This document shows positions 9,532-21,543 of a stretch of 64,000 bases of DNA, piece after piece. A model generated the notes under the pieces. That model saw only the letters and a list, made by a program, of their open reading frames with translations, made no database searches and had not been told where the DNA came from. Positions within the stretch are counted from its first letter, which is position 1; each line of letters starts with the position of its first letter. The translations under genes were made by a program, and so were the position numbers. The stretch comes from Taxawa tesnikishii (nom. ined.) (Eukaryota; Ascomycota; Dothideomycetes; Dothideales). The stretch is from NCBI GenBank assembly GCA_030247885.1, contig JAPDRO010000025.1, positions 310,001-374,000 of the forward strand, given 5' to 3'.

Positions 9532-12500
9532 ACCCGTGCTTTCAGAAGAAAAGTCATAATCACTGTTCGGATACCCTATCGTTGTATTTTCTGGGTTGGT
9601 TTGCCTTTTGCGTCGAGGCGTTTGCGGCTTCTGTACGATATGGACATTTAATGACGAATCAGATATTGTATATCCAAGGCCAAGGTCCAGTTATTGTGGT
9701 ATCCTTACGTGTTGCACAGGTAAGCTAGGAGCAAAATCCACCACGTAGAGCAATTGACGGGAGCTACCAAGTTTTACAGCCGACAAGGCTGTCTAGCCTT
9801 GTTGGGCAAGTGAGGCAGCGGCACGCCTAAGACTGGGCACGGTTAAGTCTATGTGACCTCCCTGTTTCAAGTCTCGACAGGTCCAGTCTGACAGTGATTA
9901 CGCATCTGCACAACCACTAACCCTCCAACCATGGCGAACTAACTCTGGATTTACCACGAAGGAAGCATGCGAGGAAAGCTACAACATTCTTCACAATACC
10001 TATTCCACAGGCAGGACAAAGAATATCAAGTCGGGGTACTGGCATATAAAGCAGCTCAGGTGGATGATCTAGGAGAACAAAGCTCAGTCCCTCGATACCC
10101 TCAACAAGGACCTTGATTATCACGGAATCGAAAGTACAGCCATGGGGCTTCGAGGAGTGCGATGCGACGTCGTCGACATGCTCGAACAGTGTGATAGACT
10201 GAAGAGACATGATGGTCATGGTTCCTAATGTTGGAGGCAGGCAGACCCACAACTCCTACTTCTGAGCCGAAGCATTGCAATACCCCACTGCCGACCAGCC
10301 TGCAACTGGTTGCGAGACAATGGGACCATAGCTCGACCTCGCAAAATCCAATCCCGGCCAACCCATTGGTATCTATGACTCTCGCAGAGGTCTGAGGTCC
10401 TGAGTTTGAGATCCCGTTCTATGCATTAGCGTACGCTCTGTTGATGTTGAGAATGGGGGAAGGACAGTGTACATATTCCTGCGGGAACGACGGTACTCGA
10501 GGCGGTCAGGTCAGCGCATGCTGTAGAGTTCTGCCATAACTGATGCCACGGGCAGCCGTCACGATTACAAGCGAGTAAATATTACATGGTACAGAGAGCT
10601 CAGCACGCTACCACTCACCGCCTCCGTTAGCGTGGATCGGATGAATGTGTATACAATCTGTCCACCGGTTTACATCTCTTGAACAATCAGCAACCAGCGT
10701 TATCCATTGCATTTGAGGATTATGGAAATGCCGCCCCAACTACGAAGAAGCAACACATAGCATGTGGCTACATTGACCGAATTGGTTGTTTGGTTGATCT
10801 TCGTAGAGGAGATGTAGAGTACTTGGGTCAGAGTCAAGATACCGATGTTTGAGCAAACTTGAAGCATACTTTCGCAGTCTTGTCAAATCAACTGGCCATT
10901 GCTGTCCAAAATAGTTGACCGTGCAAAGATCGCTTTACAAAAGTCGACGGATCTGAGAGTGCGCCTCTGAAGACATATATCTAACACTTGAGACTCCTGC
11001 GCAGACTTTATTGGAAGACATGTTTATGGAGAGACTGCAGTAAACGGATGGGAAAGAAGCCGTGAATTCTCAGAACGGCACGGGTTTCGTGTGATGAGAT
11101 AGGTGTATGTGGTTATGAGTACGGCTTAGCGCCGCGGTTGCGGATTGCTTACGGCTGGCGGTTGGCTGCCACACTTTCCAACAATAACACTGCTGCCACC
11201 AGACACCCGTTCGTTACCGTACCCACAAGACGTCTCAACTCGTTCCATGCTCTGCCGTTATTCCGGTACGCGAGGTCTGCGTCGCTTGCGCAAATCGTCG
11301 TCCTCGAGAGGTGCCAGCGCATCACAGCCTAGCGGCAGCTGCATGAGCTTGCTGCAAGCCATGGAATACTATCCTCTAGGAGCTGAATCCGACCGTACCA
11401 ATGTACCCTACGACGGGATGCAGACAACACCGTTGACGGTATCGCATGCGATTTGAGACTTGCTGTGTGCCGGCGCAATGCTTTGCAGATGCGCAAGACG
11501 ATCCAGGAGAACGCAGCGAAGACTTCGATGCATAGCCGCTGCAAGCGCACAGTCTTGAGGCACGGAGGGCGGTAAGAGAAAGATTATGAACATATAACAG
11601 GGCCACCCCAGGACGAAGGGGACGAAGTCGTATCCTGAGACACATGCGAACCTCGCTGCAGCGTCAAAAGCGGCAGAGGAGGGTGGTGTGTTCATTCTTG
11701 CTTCGCCCCGTTCACCTTGATTGCTCTCAGCCGAGCGATTCCACATCTTGCAGCGATCCTCGAATACCGGTGAAAGCGAGGTTCGCCGTTGTGTTGTCGC
11801 TGACATCGTCACCCCCAAGGCGCAGTCGCTCCTCAAATCAAGAGTATCTCTCGGTGGCCTCCACAGCGCATCCACAGACTCGCAAACATCTCATCTCAAC
11901 GGTAAGAGTCCTTCGTTGCTGGTTCTGCTGGATATATTGTCAACATGCATTACATGGATGCCATCACATTCCGGATGATGATGAGTCAATCCCCTGTGTT
12001 CTTTCTTTTGTACGGGCGGGCGCGATAGACGCCTGTGTTGGTATTGGCAGAATGGAGGGGTAGCTGCGCTTGTGGCGTTTGTTGCCTTGAAACGCGCAGG
12101 CATCTACATGCAAGCACTCAATCACGAGGAGCATCGCCCCGTCGCGTTGCTGCACAATCTACACAATCTGGGTCTGACGAGCAGGCATTGCTGTCCAATC
12201 GAGTTGCGTTCCAGATCGCAGTTTGCAACCTTCTCACACACCGGAATGCGTTCGCTATCAGATCGTGCTTCGCCATCAAGACATTGATGCCTACTATTTC
12301 TCAGCAGCGTCTGCTAACGGCATATAATTGCGCTGCTGCCGCCCCTCCCCTTGATCTCTTCTTTCTTCCATCATTGTTGTACACTTTGACTCTGCTTCAC
12401 AGACACGGCTGCTTTACCCCGCAGTGAAGACGAATTGAGTTTCGTTGCGGCTCAATCTGAGCTGACCTCCTTGAGCGTGCTCTTCTTCATTCCCAAGCTG

Positions 12501-12537
12501 CCTACGTCTTCTTGCACGCTACCGATTACACTCCACT
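9532..12537. other. 3 kb gene-free stretch
   Basis: No open frame shows a domain or credible splicing. The most protein-like is a 111-codon minus-strand frame at 9917-10252 with two hydrophobic stretches, for which I recognise no family. Another at 11408-11875 (minus, 155 codons) has one hydrophobic segment but otherwise shadow-like composition. No transposon terminal repeats or reverse-transcriptase-like motifs are seen. The pyrimidine-rich bases just before 12538 look like the leader of the next gene. Confidence 0.4.
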
Positions 12538-12593
12538 ATGGATGGACAGATACCCATCCCGCCCATACACCATGGTCCACCCATGAGCATGGA

Positions 12594-12626
<33 letters not shown>

Positions 12627-14771
12627 ACCCATGGGACAACCTGTTGGCCAGCCACCGAATATGTTTCCAGTTGCAGACCTTGGTTTAAACGCGAACCCAT
12701 TTGACCAATGGTTGCCCCAAGGAGTTCCAGGTGCCTTTCCGACAGCCCCAGCCCCCAAGACGAAAGCGCAGAAGAGCGCTACCAAGGGATCAGTCCCGGT
12801 TGGTCCAGTGGAAACGGTTCTTGAGGGCTACACCCTTCGTAAGGCTGCTACGACTGATGGCACCCGTCCGAATTGGCAAGTCATCAAAAAGCAAAAATGC
12901 CTCTGGCGACGGAAGAGCTCGCCAAACGCGTTAAGGAACACCAGAAAAATCCCAGAAGACTGCTGCCAAGGAGTACCTAGAGTGTTCGGCAGACCAGCGC
13001 GCGCAGATTGACCGCCTAACCAAGGAGAAAATGCTCCAGGAGAAACACCCTATGGCGGAATGGGTGTTCATTGACATCCAAAGGGAGCTCAAGAAGAATT
13101 ACGCTACTAGGATTATTGAGGTACCAGCAATCCACGTAATTATCAAAAGAAGGAGAACGCCAGTCTCGATGCCACCCCCACTGGCACCAAAGGAGGGAAC
13201 AATGTGGCTCGGGATGGTGAAGTTGTCGACATCAACCAACCCTTACCGCAGCATAAGGCACAAAGCAAAGCACAACCTGCGCCCAAGCCTACTATGTTGC
13301 CGAAAACACAGCCCAAGCAATCTGCATTCAACAACCCTGTTTTTGATCCAAACTTCATGGACTTGCCGCCGTATGTACAGGCAGTCCCAACTCCAGCACC
13401 CGCTCCTCAGCCGCCCGTACAGACATTTGCGCCGCAGATGGGGGCATGGAGCCGTTCTTCGGTGACCAGTTCTTCCCCTTACCTCAGCAGACCGCTCCAA
13501 AACCCGCGCCAGTGCCGAAAGTTATGAATGTCCCTCCCAATCATACTCAAGTGCCCACAGGTCCGAATGTCACTGCGAAAGTTCAGCAACCGCAGCAACA
13601 GTTCTTTCCTCAACCACCTCCAAATGCCATCCCCGTTCGGCCAAAGCCAGCACAGAAACAGCCCGCGCAACCGGTCAATTCATTTGGTCAGGACTTTGAT
13701 GGCATCTTCTTTGGGGACCCGAATGAGATCGTCGGCATAATCGAGGATACACAGCCAAACAAAGGAAAGAAAAAGGTACAGCAAACGATGGGAACCCAAG
13801 GCAACGCAGGAAACTACGGTCCACCACCCATTGGCGTCAACGCTCCGAACGTGTCAATGCGACAGCCAACGGAACAACCCAAGCGGAAGACCTCCGTCAA
13901 AGTCCCAACCCAGAACAACAAACCCAACACCGATGAGGCACGGCGTCGTCAAGCCCAGGAGAAAGTCAACAAGTGGCAGTCCACTGACGATGGCTCTGAG
14001 ACGGACGAAGCCAGCGACTGGGATTCGGATGGCGCCTCCAAATTCACCCAAGACACTGGCGATACATCCTGGCACAATGAAGACTCGCCTCGTACCAGCA
14101 AAGTCGAGTTTGGAACACCTTCACGCTCACGCCGTAACAGCACAGCTCGAGCGGACGACAGAGATCGGGAGAGGAGGTATTACAGAGAACACCGGAGGCC
14201 GCGACCGCATCAGAACTCCGGTTCGTCTTCTCGCGACGGCCGCGACCATCGCTACAACGATGAACGTGTCACTGTCATACCGGGGAATAGCCAACGTCAC
14301 GGCCGGGATGACCCATACAATCGCCCCCGCGCGGAACGTCGTAACAGTGCCATGACTGCTTATATTCATGATCGACCACCATTGCACCGAAACGCCAACA
14401 CGTATGACACATCTTATGAGTCTACTCCTAGATATACTCCTCGTGCGCCTCCGCTCGTTGAAGACTATCGGGACCCATATATAGATCGCCAGCGCCAGCA
14501 GGAGCGCGAAACCATTGACCACATCCGTCAGCGTGAGCGGCACGCCGCCGAAGAAGTCATGCAGGAGAGGTTGGAGAGGGCGCAGCGAGCCGCCTATGAG
14601 ACAGGAAGACAGGATGCATTTGAAGACAATCGGAGGAGGGCTTATGACAGGGAGCCTCAGGAAGAGTATGGCAGATGGCGCATGGAGGATGACAGGAGAA
14701 GTGGCGAGTTCTTTGACACGAGGCGTGAGCGTCAGCGGTACGGCAGGCCTGAACCAAGGTTCCATTACTGA
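12538..14771 (+). CDS. Conserved disordered Pro/Gln-rich protein, broken by four one-base frame losses
   Basis: A single protein can be followed through five open segments. It begins MDGQIPIPPIHHGPP, then a Met-Gly repeat, then a conserved block: ETVLEGYTLRKA...RPNWQVIKKQ, TEELAKRVKEHQKN, KEYLECSADQRAQIDRL, KHPMAEWVFIDIQRELKKNY. A long Pro/Gln-rich linker leads to a charged Arg-rich coiled-coil-like end (RQRQQERETIDHIRQRERH) and stop at 14771. The frame is lost and regained at 12893-12897 (A5), 12954 (a single A where AA fits), 13120-13121 (GG) and 13440-13444 (G5); in each case one added base restores the reading. The last 441 codons are undisturbed, which argues against ordinary pseudogene decay. 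Function unknown; the RPNWQ/KEHQK block looks like a conserved fungal domain without known role. Confidence 0.65.
12591..12627 (+). repeat. GGGCAT hexanucleotide repeat inside the coding region
   Basis: About six tandem copies of GGGCAT (first copy GGACAT) encode alternating Met and Gly near residue 20 of the disordered protein. Length variation would add or remove Met-Gly pairs without changing frame. Confidence 0.9.
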
Positions 14772-15424
14772 TTCTCTTCTTATCTTAGTGTGTTCTTATG
14801 TTCTTGTCTTTTTATGTAGAAAAGCTCGGGTTGTTTCTGGGTCTTCTGTCTGAAACGAACAACGCTTGGTGATACCTTTGTCAGTATAGCAATTCTACTT
14901 CTAATTTCTTTCTATCTAGCGGCCATACATCGCCAAAGCCTGGTTGCAATATGAAGCTATCATCTTTCCCTCTTCTGGAAGCGCAGTCTGACGGTTTTGC
15001 ATGGCGGAAAAATTATGTGGTGAAGTTGGATTCTGTAGATCTTTGAGGCACAACTGCAAAACGTGCCTCGGCGATTGGCCAACAACTTCTCCTCGTCGCT
15101 CACGACCGCGGACTGCAAGCCCTTCGATGGACCGAGCCATCCCGCATAACAAATGCAGATCCAGACAGTTTATCGTGCCGGCGTCCAACCGAAAACCCGT
15201 GTCAGTGGCATGGATTTCCATTCGCCAAGTGTGCAAGCAAAGAGTCTCGCGTGCTGTAAGCTTTGTGGGATACATGTGGTCTATGACCAGTATGGCAAGC
15301 GCAATAACAGCCGTAGAGAAACATACAAAATCTGGTAAGGACCTCACTTTATCTGCATTTCTTTGTCGTGTGTGCGTACGTTGTACAGGCTGTCTCTCGT
15401 TTGTTATTCCTCATACCGGCAAAC
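14772..15424. other. Intergenic between disordered protein and histidine phosphatase
   Basis: A T-rich stretch follows the 14771 stop (likely 3' UTR). Open frames here are shadows or run into the next gene's first exon in other frames. Nothing further is seen. Confidence 0.4.
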
Positions 15425-16788
15425 ATGGCGTTCAAGGCGCTGGCTCTACTCGCTTTGGCCTCCTTCTCCCAGGCCAAGAAGTCGACCTCCACTTCCACTA
15501 CGCACACCACCACTCACACGGCAATTCACACGGCAACCTATGCGACCTCTGCTTCAGCCACTGCTCCGTTGACCACCACCTACTCAATCCCGACTGCAGC
15601 CACCGCAAACCCGACGGCATCTGCACCAACCGTCGATGATGGCACTGAGCACATCCAGTACTCTACCGTTAGCGGATACTTCTTGCAAGACATCAACACT
15701 ACTAATGCCAGTACTTTCGACTACGTAAGTTTTCTGTGTTGTTGTTTCTGTGCGCACCGATTGACATCTGACAGACCGCTGTGAACTTTGGTCTCATCAA
15801 CCAGACTTACCCAAGCGACTGTGGCAGCGGTGGCAACCTCACGCAATGGGAGCGTTTCGCCCGTGTGCTTTTCAGCTTGAATCAGGAAGCGCCTGCTTCT
15901 ACGGTCTACAAGCTCCTTTTCATTGGCCGTCACGGTGAAGGTAATTCCTGCCCTTCCCGGCTCTTTCCAGATCTCGTCTCTTGCACCATAATCTAACCCA
16001 CCTTCAGGCTACCACAACGCTGCTCAAACCTATTACGGCACCCCAGCCTGGAACTGCTACTGGTCCGAGCAATCCGGCAACTCGACCGCCACCTGGGCCG
16101 ACGCGCACCTGACCGTCAACGGCATCGCACAAGCAGTCAAGGCGAACCTGTTCTGGGACTCTCTTCTCACCACTCAGAACATCCAGTCACCACAAAGCTA
16201 CTACGTCTCTCCCTGACTCGCTGCCTTCAAACCGCCAACTACACCTACGGCAACCTCTCCCTGCCGGCCTACTACCCCTTCCGCCCCACCGTGCGCGAGT
16301 TCTTCCGCGAGGGCATTTCTATTCACACCTGCGACCGCCGCTCCAACCGCACTTACATTGCATCCACCTACCCGAACTTCGTCATCGACGCCGACCTCAG
16401 CGAGGACGACGAGATCTGGAACGGCGTTACCTCCGAGACCAACTCCGCGCAGGACTACCGCAGCAAGCTCGCGCTCGACTCGGTCTTCTCGTCCGACCCC
16501 AGCAGGGTCATCTCCATCACTACCCATTCCGGCGAGGGTGCTTCCCTACTTAGGGTTTTGGGTCACATTCCGTTCAGCTTGAGCACTGGTGCTATCATTC
16601 CGGTGCTGGTCAAGGCGGAGACGATCAAGAGCATGCCGAGCGCTACGACCACGCAGCCGTGGACTACGAGCGCGTGGTGCACAAACGGTCCGCCTGTAAG
16701 CAGTGAGACCGCTTTGCCGTATGCGTGTGTTTGCTCCAATGGGGTGAGCCCGGTGGCGGCGACGCCTACTGTTAGTTTCGGAGCGTAG
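15425..16788 (+). CDS. Secreted histidine-phosphatase superfamily protein (phosphoglycerate-mutase-like)
   Basis: Start at ATG 15425 gives a signal peptide (MAFKALALLALASFSQA) and a Thr/Ser-rich, probably O-glycosylated linker. Introns at 15725-15774 and 15941-16007 have GT-AG ends; the second splits the catalytic motif, which joins to LLFIGRHGEGYHNAA (RHG catalytic histidine). Later comes PLTRCLQTANYTYGN (phosphate-binding Arg) and THSGEGASLLRVLGH, whose first His is the expected second catalytic histidine. The frame breaks at 16211-16213: the CCC run gives SYYVSP then a stop, while one more C continues as LTRCLQTA, exactly the family motif. The mature protein is presumably an extracellular phosphatase of unknown substrate; family members also include non-phosphatase mutases. 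Stop at 16786-16788. Confidence 0.8.
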
Positions 16789-17822
16789 GGGATGAAGAGT
16801 CAAGCAGTCTATGAACGGGAAAGAGACTGCTAAGGACCCGCTTGCCAAAGCTGGCTTTCGCGTCTACTGTGATTTATCGTACCACAGGAGAGGGGTATTT
16901 GTGATAAGAATATCGTGGTTCCCCGGTTAAGACTTTTCTAATTGCTTTCAGCACGTTCGTCAGTCTCGTTCTCTTCGTGATTCAACCACAATGAGGATTA
17001 GTCCAGTAAAAACTTCCTTTGCGGACCAGCCCATGATTGGTCGGTCAATGGAGAGGTATGGAAGTCTGTGTGTATGCTTGCTGAAGATCAGCAGACCGAG
17101 ATAGAGGCTTCGTGGGCAGCTGCTTTACCATGAGGCCACAGTAGACAACCGGAGAGTAAGAAGCAGTACGTGTACCCTCAGGAACCACACTAATGCAGGC
17201 GGCGAGTGGTAGCGTGATAGCAGGTCTCTGCCATGACCCAGAGTACCTCAAGTGTTACCGCGATGGTCCGGTGACTTGATCTTGATTGTGAAGGGAGGTA
17301 TAGAGGATGTATCTTTTCACTCTTACACTGGCGAAATGGCCTTGTGTAGTCAGTCTCTGCGTACATGTACCCCGGGCGTTGCATTCAACTCGGGGAAGGA
17401 CAACGTTGAGGGATCTGGCCCCTTTGACATCCTATGCATTCAACCCTTTTGTTCTCTTTCTGCTCGCGCCTGTCAGCGCAACATGAGGACCCTAGCGAAC
17501 TTTGCCTAGCAAGGTGCAACTCTGAATATGGCTGTTTAAACAAAACATACACCTACGTGCAGCATCTGCCACTCATACATATCGTACACTTTTGAATGGT
17601 AGAGCATTCCTTCTGCACCTACACAATCGCAGCGCTTTCTCCTGTGTATCTTGCCTCTTCCGGACTACGTCGTCACTCTGCAGCGTCGCATCCAGCACCG
17701 GTCACGGATCTTTCAGAGGGATTCACAGCTCTAAGCTGCCCAGTCCTTCACACCTGTGCCTCGACCCACTTCAGTAACCAACTTCCGAAGGTTGTTTCTC
17801 GCTCTCTGCTGATCTGCATGAT
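16789..17822. other. Convergent intergenic region
   Basis: It lies between two genes that point at each other (histidine phosphatase and IF3), so it should hold their 3' ends. No protein family or RNA gene is recognised in it. Confidence 0.45.
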
Positions 17823-18588
17823 TCAACTCTTCGGGCCCTCCAAAAACAACGTCACCACGCCTCCCACCTTCCCCTGCATCTTTTGCTCTCCTTGGCGCCC
17901 TTGACATTCTCCACCACCTCCTCGATCCTCTCCAACACCGCCTCACACTCTTCCGTCGTCGCAATTCTTCCACCCTTCTTCTTCGCAAGCACAATCTCGA
18001 CCTTCCTCCCCTCCTGCAAGAATTCCTCTGCCCTTTTCAACCTATGCCCAAGGTCGTTGCTGTCGATGGCCCAGTTCAACTCCAACGTCTTGATACTGTC
18101 AGGAGAACCCTTTTTCTTGGCCGCTTTCTGCTGCGCCTGCTTGGCTTTGTCGGCGTGGTATTGCTCCTTTTGGACACGATCTTGCAGGTAGGGATCCACT
18201 CTTCGCCGGACTGGGACGACGGTGGCGGAGACACGCACACCAAGCGGTGTGTTTTGCGGTCGAGGGAGCTTAGAACGTCGTTGCGCAGTTGTGGTGGGAG
18301 AAGTGATTTGGTAACGTCGTCCACGACCTGCACGCGACGCGCGCGGATCTCCTCATCCCAGAGCTGGGTGCGCTTTTGTGGAGGCCGCGATTGGACGAGC
18401 CGCGGTCCACTGGTGGTGAAGGAGCGACGAGGAGACGGTAAGATGGTGCGGTTACTGAGGCGCGGTAGACATTGTGGTCTGCGTAGTTGGTTTGCGGATT
18501 GACGAGAGGATTGCGCAAGGGACGGAAGAACAAAGGCTCGATATAGCGCTTCTGCTGGCGCTAACAGAGAGTGTAGGTGTGGGCGCAT
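17823..18588 (-). CDS. Mitochondrial translation initiation factor IF-3 (Aim23-like)
   Basis: Start at ATG 18588 gives a basic, hydroxylated N-terminus ([20 protein letters not shown]...[10 protein letters not shown]) typical of a mitochondrial presequence, then [15 protein letters not shown], the conserved opening of the IF3 N-domain. The C-domain reads [20 protein letters not shown] and [22 protein letters not shown]3 keeps mitoribosomal subunits apart and proofreads initiation. The frame is lost twice, both times in A runs of the coding strand: T4 at 18168-18171 ([16 protein letters not shown]) and T4 at 17881-17884 ([21 protein letters not shown]). Adding one base at each restores the family C-terminus and a TGA at 17823-17825. 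The S41 remnant lies upstream on the opposite strand. Confidence 0.8.
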
Positions 18589-18899
18589 CTTTGGCTGAGT
18601 GGCTCTCAGGTACAGTAAAGTGGAGCGACGAGTTGCTTGAATGAGATCGGAGTTCATGCCAAGCTCGCGGAGCCTCGGCCCGGTTTGCCGTTTGTGTATC
18701 GGCCTTATTTCTCCTCGATTCTTCTTCCACACTACCTCTCTCATCGACCAACATCCTATAGGTGTTTTGTACTAGTAAGCAAGTACAATCCAATTTGCGC
18801 GAAGCTACAGAACGAAGGTGTATCGTACTCATACCAGGGGTTGACAAAGCGGCACCCCGTCTAACATAAGGTAGGCGAAAGTTCCCTAAGCCTCCAGTC
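18589..18899. other. Gap between IF3 start and S41 remnant
   Basis: Presumed IF3 promoter side. I searched it for the missing N-terminal half of the S41 peptidase and found no matching frame. Confidence 0.4.
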
Positions 18900-20013
18900 A
18901 TCCACTCGGCAGGGTCTGTTGGGGAGATTTCCTGGACTATGTTCCTGGCTTTGAGGATGTTGCAGTGCTCAGCGTTCCTACCTTCGAACCACCTACGGGC
19001 ACGTTGATCGAATTCCCGAACGTCGTTCGCAGCTTTTTGGCGACCGCCTTCTACTTCAAAAAGACCAGTCTCGTCACTGACCTGCGTGAAAATGGCCAGC
19101 CTATCAACAACTATAACGGTAACTGTACCGGATTATCCGAAGGAGTGATAGCAGACGTCGAAGCCGTGGCCGAGAACGGGGTAAGCATCACGACGCGGTT
19201 GTTTTTGACACTTGCCGCTTCCAGTTCCTGAAGGAATTCTACGGTCCATTTCTCCGCCGCGGCGACAACTTCACATCTGTTGTCCGGCTCGACCCCAGTG
19301 ATGTTACAGACAACCAGTTGGCAGTTGATGGACATGGCGAGTTGGCCAAGTCGATACCTTGCCAGTCGTTCCCTCCCAAAGATATCACCCTCTTGCAAGA
19401 CGGCGAACGCGGCTCGACCTGTACGATCCTCTCCGAAACGATGAAGACAAATCGTCTGGTGCAAAGCATCGCCTTTGGCGGTCGCGCTTCCCACGGACCA
19501 ATACAAGCTGTTGGTGGCATCAAGGGTAGCCAAACAATGCCTTGGTCAAGTCTCGTGTCCATCATCCGCGGCGGCCTTGCATTAGCAACTCCTGACCTCA
19601 AGGCCAAGCTCGATACCATCCTGACGCCGTCCCGACTGTCAAACATCAACCAGACGTTGCTTCGCAGTGGGAACTCCAACGCCGGCCTCAATTTCCAGAA
19701 CCAAATCCGCCAGGGCGACGAGAGCCGCGCACCTCTCCAGTTCGTCTATGAAGCAGCTGACTGCAGAATCTGGTATACGTCAGAGATATACGCCGACTAG
19801 ACTGCGGTTTGGATGGCTACCTTTCGTCCCCCTGGATCCACCGCTTCGCTCAATCTGGATGTACCACCGGACATGCCTGTTTACGATAACTCCAGCTTCG
19901 GCGAAGGGCATGAACTTGACATTGGGTGCTTATGTCTAGGAGTCGTGTATCCTTGTGGGGGTTTACGGGGCCGTGTTATCATCAACATGTACCGCCGGCT
20001 TAATCAGGGGTGA
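18900..20013 (+). pseudogene. Truncated peptidase S41-like (tail-specific protease) remnant
   Basis: The frame reads GDFLDYVPGFEDVAVLSVPT (from ~18923), then FEPPTGTLIEFPNVVRSFLA, the type of block found in fungal secreted S41 family (UstP-like) proteins. A 44-bp GT-AG intron (19181-19224) joins to FLKEFYGPFLRRGDNFTS. Farther on comes GERGSTCTILSETMKT, whose Ser corresponds to the expected nucleophile, and GGRASHGPIQAVGGIKGSQ. Complete proteins have roughly 600-750 residues; here about the first 350 are absent because the IF3 gene begins only ~310 bases upstream. The frame meets TAG at 19798-19800 immediately before TAVW, a conserved position, and stays open in the same frame to 20013 with poor resemblance to the family. 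I infer a 5'-truncated, decaying gene. Confidence 0.7.
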
Positions 20014-20139
20014 CTAGGTTATTAAGTGTTCTTTAATCTCTGTAACGTATCCATATGTGTTCACTTCTTTCAACCCCGATTTCCTTCTTCCTTGGTTACG
20101 AAGTGCGCACCAGCCTTCGCACGCCCGCACGCCCACACC

Positions 20140-21543
20140 TCATAACTCATCCCTCAAGTCGTGCAACCACTTCCGCAACCCATGTCTGTGATGTCCATGT
20201 CCATCCTCCCCTCCGTGTCCTCCGCTACTGCTCCCAAGAAACACACTATAATCCCTCGTCAACGGTCCAACGCCCTCACCCATCCACGGACCTTCCTGCC
20301 CAAAACCACCCTCTGCATCCTCGCCTTCCTGTTTTCCCATCCATCCCCGGGTCCATCGGTAGCATGATAGATCCCCACAATCTCATTCCCAATATGCATG
20401 AAACTCCCATGTCCCGGGCCCCAAGGTCCATCGTTATGCGGTCCGTTCTTCATCAGTGGCTTCGTCCCCTTCTGCCAGGATGAAGGGTTGAGCGGATCGC
20501 CATCCAAGAATCTAAGCGTATTCATCTTATACTCTTTCGTCCAGCTGCCCGCGCACGAATACACGATCCCCTCCAACTCCCATCTGGGGACTCCAGATAC
20601 TGCGGGCCCTCATTGATCCCATGGTCCGCTGTAAATTCCCATCTCTCCTCGGGCTTGCAAATCCTCACCGGCGGACTCGCAGCAGTCACAGGATCCGCCA
20701 TGCGGAAAATGTACAACTGCTGTATTAACTCGGACACATCGTCCAACTTCTCCAACGGCCAGCCGGAATAGATGAAGTAAATCTCTCCCTGAAGGTGCAT
20801 GACCGTACCTGTCAGAATATCGGTTAGCAGGGTTCTGAGCATGGCTCACGGATATTTTAAGTCTTGATGCAGGCCGTCTAGCAGATACAGAGCTCTCTCT
20901 CGAGGCGACCCAGAGAAGGCGCAGGCCGCCAGACAGACAGACAGACAGACAGACGAACAGCAGCTCGGCACCTGAGACAACCGCTTGCGTTCCGACCAAG
21001 CACTCGTCGTAGAGCGCCGACAGCCCGTCGAGAACACCAGCATCCGTTAGCGTTTTGTTGGACACTACGTACCATCGATAGCCCACTGCCGCATGTCCAT
21101 GCCTCGGATCGGGCCCAGGAACTCCCATCGGCCCTGGGTGGGATCCTGTGCCGCGGACGGGCCGCCCAGAACATACATCCTGTGGGATCTGTTGCCGTGG
21201 CGGGGGTGGCAGGCGGCGAAGTAGACGTACCATCGGCCTTGCAGCGCGTGCAGTTCGGGCGCCCAGAGGTCGGCTGAATGGTCCGTATCCGGCGGAGGCC
21301 GCCAGGCGACGTCCTTTTTGCGTTGTTCAGGAAAGCTGGGAGGCTGTTCGCGGACCAGATCTCGATGCGGTCGCCGGCTGTGAAGGTCTGCGCGAAGTTG
21401 AGTTTACGGGCTACCGGTGCAAAGGATGGTTGTGGCTGGCTTGGAAAACTCACAAGGAAGAACTTGTCGTGAGCGAAAGTGACATACGGATCCGGTGTTG
21501 CCGTTTTCGTGAGGGTCAGGACGGCATTGTTGTACTGAGCCAT
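20140..21543 (-). CDS. Glycoside hydrolase family 43 enzyme
   Basis: Start MAQYNNAVLTLTKTATPDPYVTF (ATG 21543; an in-frame ATG at 21636 would add 31 residues). PDPYV carries the expected catalytic base Asp, WAIDGT the pKa-tuning Asp, and GINEGPQYL the acid Glu, so all three active-site residues are present. WAPELHALQGRWYVYFAACH is classic GH43 (arabinofuranosidase/xylosidase clan, five-bladed propeller). An intron near 21378-21443 follows the first exon, and a 264-bp intron (20809-21072) falls inside AIDG|TV. Frame is lost by one base at T5 21315-21319 (NNAK|KDVAWRPPPD), CCC 20580-20582 (SPDG|ELEGIVYSCAG) and probably near 20302-20310 (QRV|GFGQEGPW). The resulting end is His/Gly-rich (GGHGGEDGHGHHRHG) and stops at 20140. 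No clear signal peptide. Substrate unknown; plant-wall arabinan or xylan side chains are the family norm. Confidence 0.75.
20926..20954 (-). repeat. (GTCT)n microsatellite in a GH43 intron
   Basis: About seven CAGA copies on the + strand (GTCT in the direction of the gene), lying in the unusually long 264-bp second intron. It inflates a short open frame that is not coding. Confidence 0.85.

Noticed and set aside
9532-12537. Transposon or virus-like remnant in the gene-free stretch
   Set aside because: No terminal repeats, integrase, reverse-transcriptase or transposase motif, and no AT-rich RIP-like composition seen.
15001-15639. 212-codon forward frame
   Set aside because: Overlaps the first exon of the histidine phosphatase in another frame; its signal peptide and conserved exons support the 15425 start.
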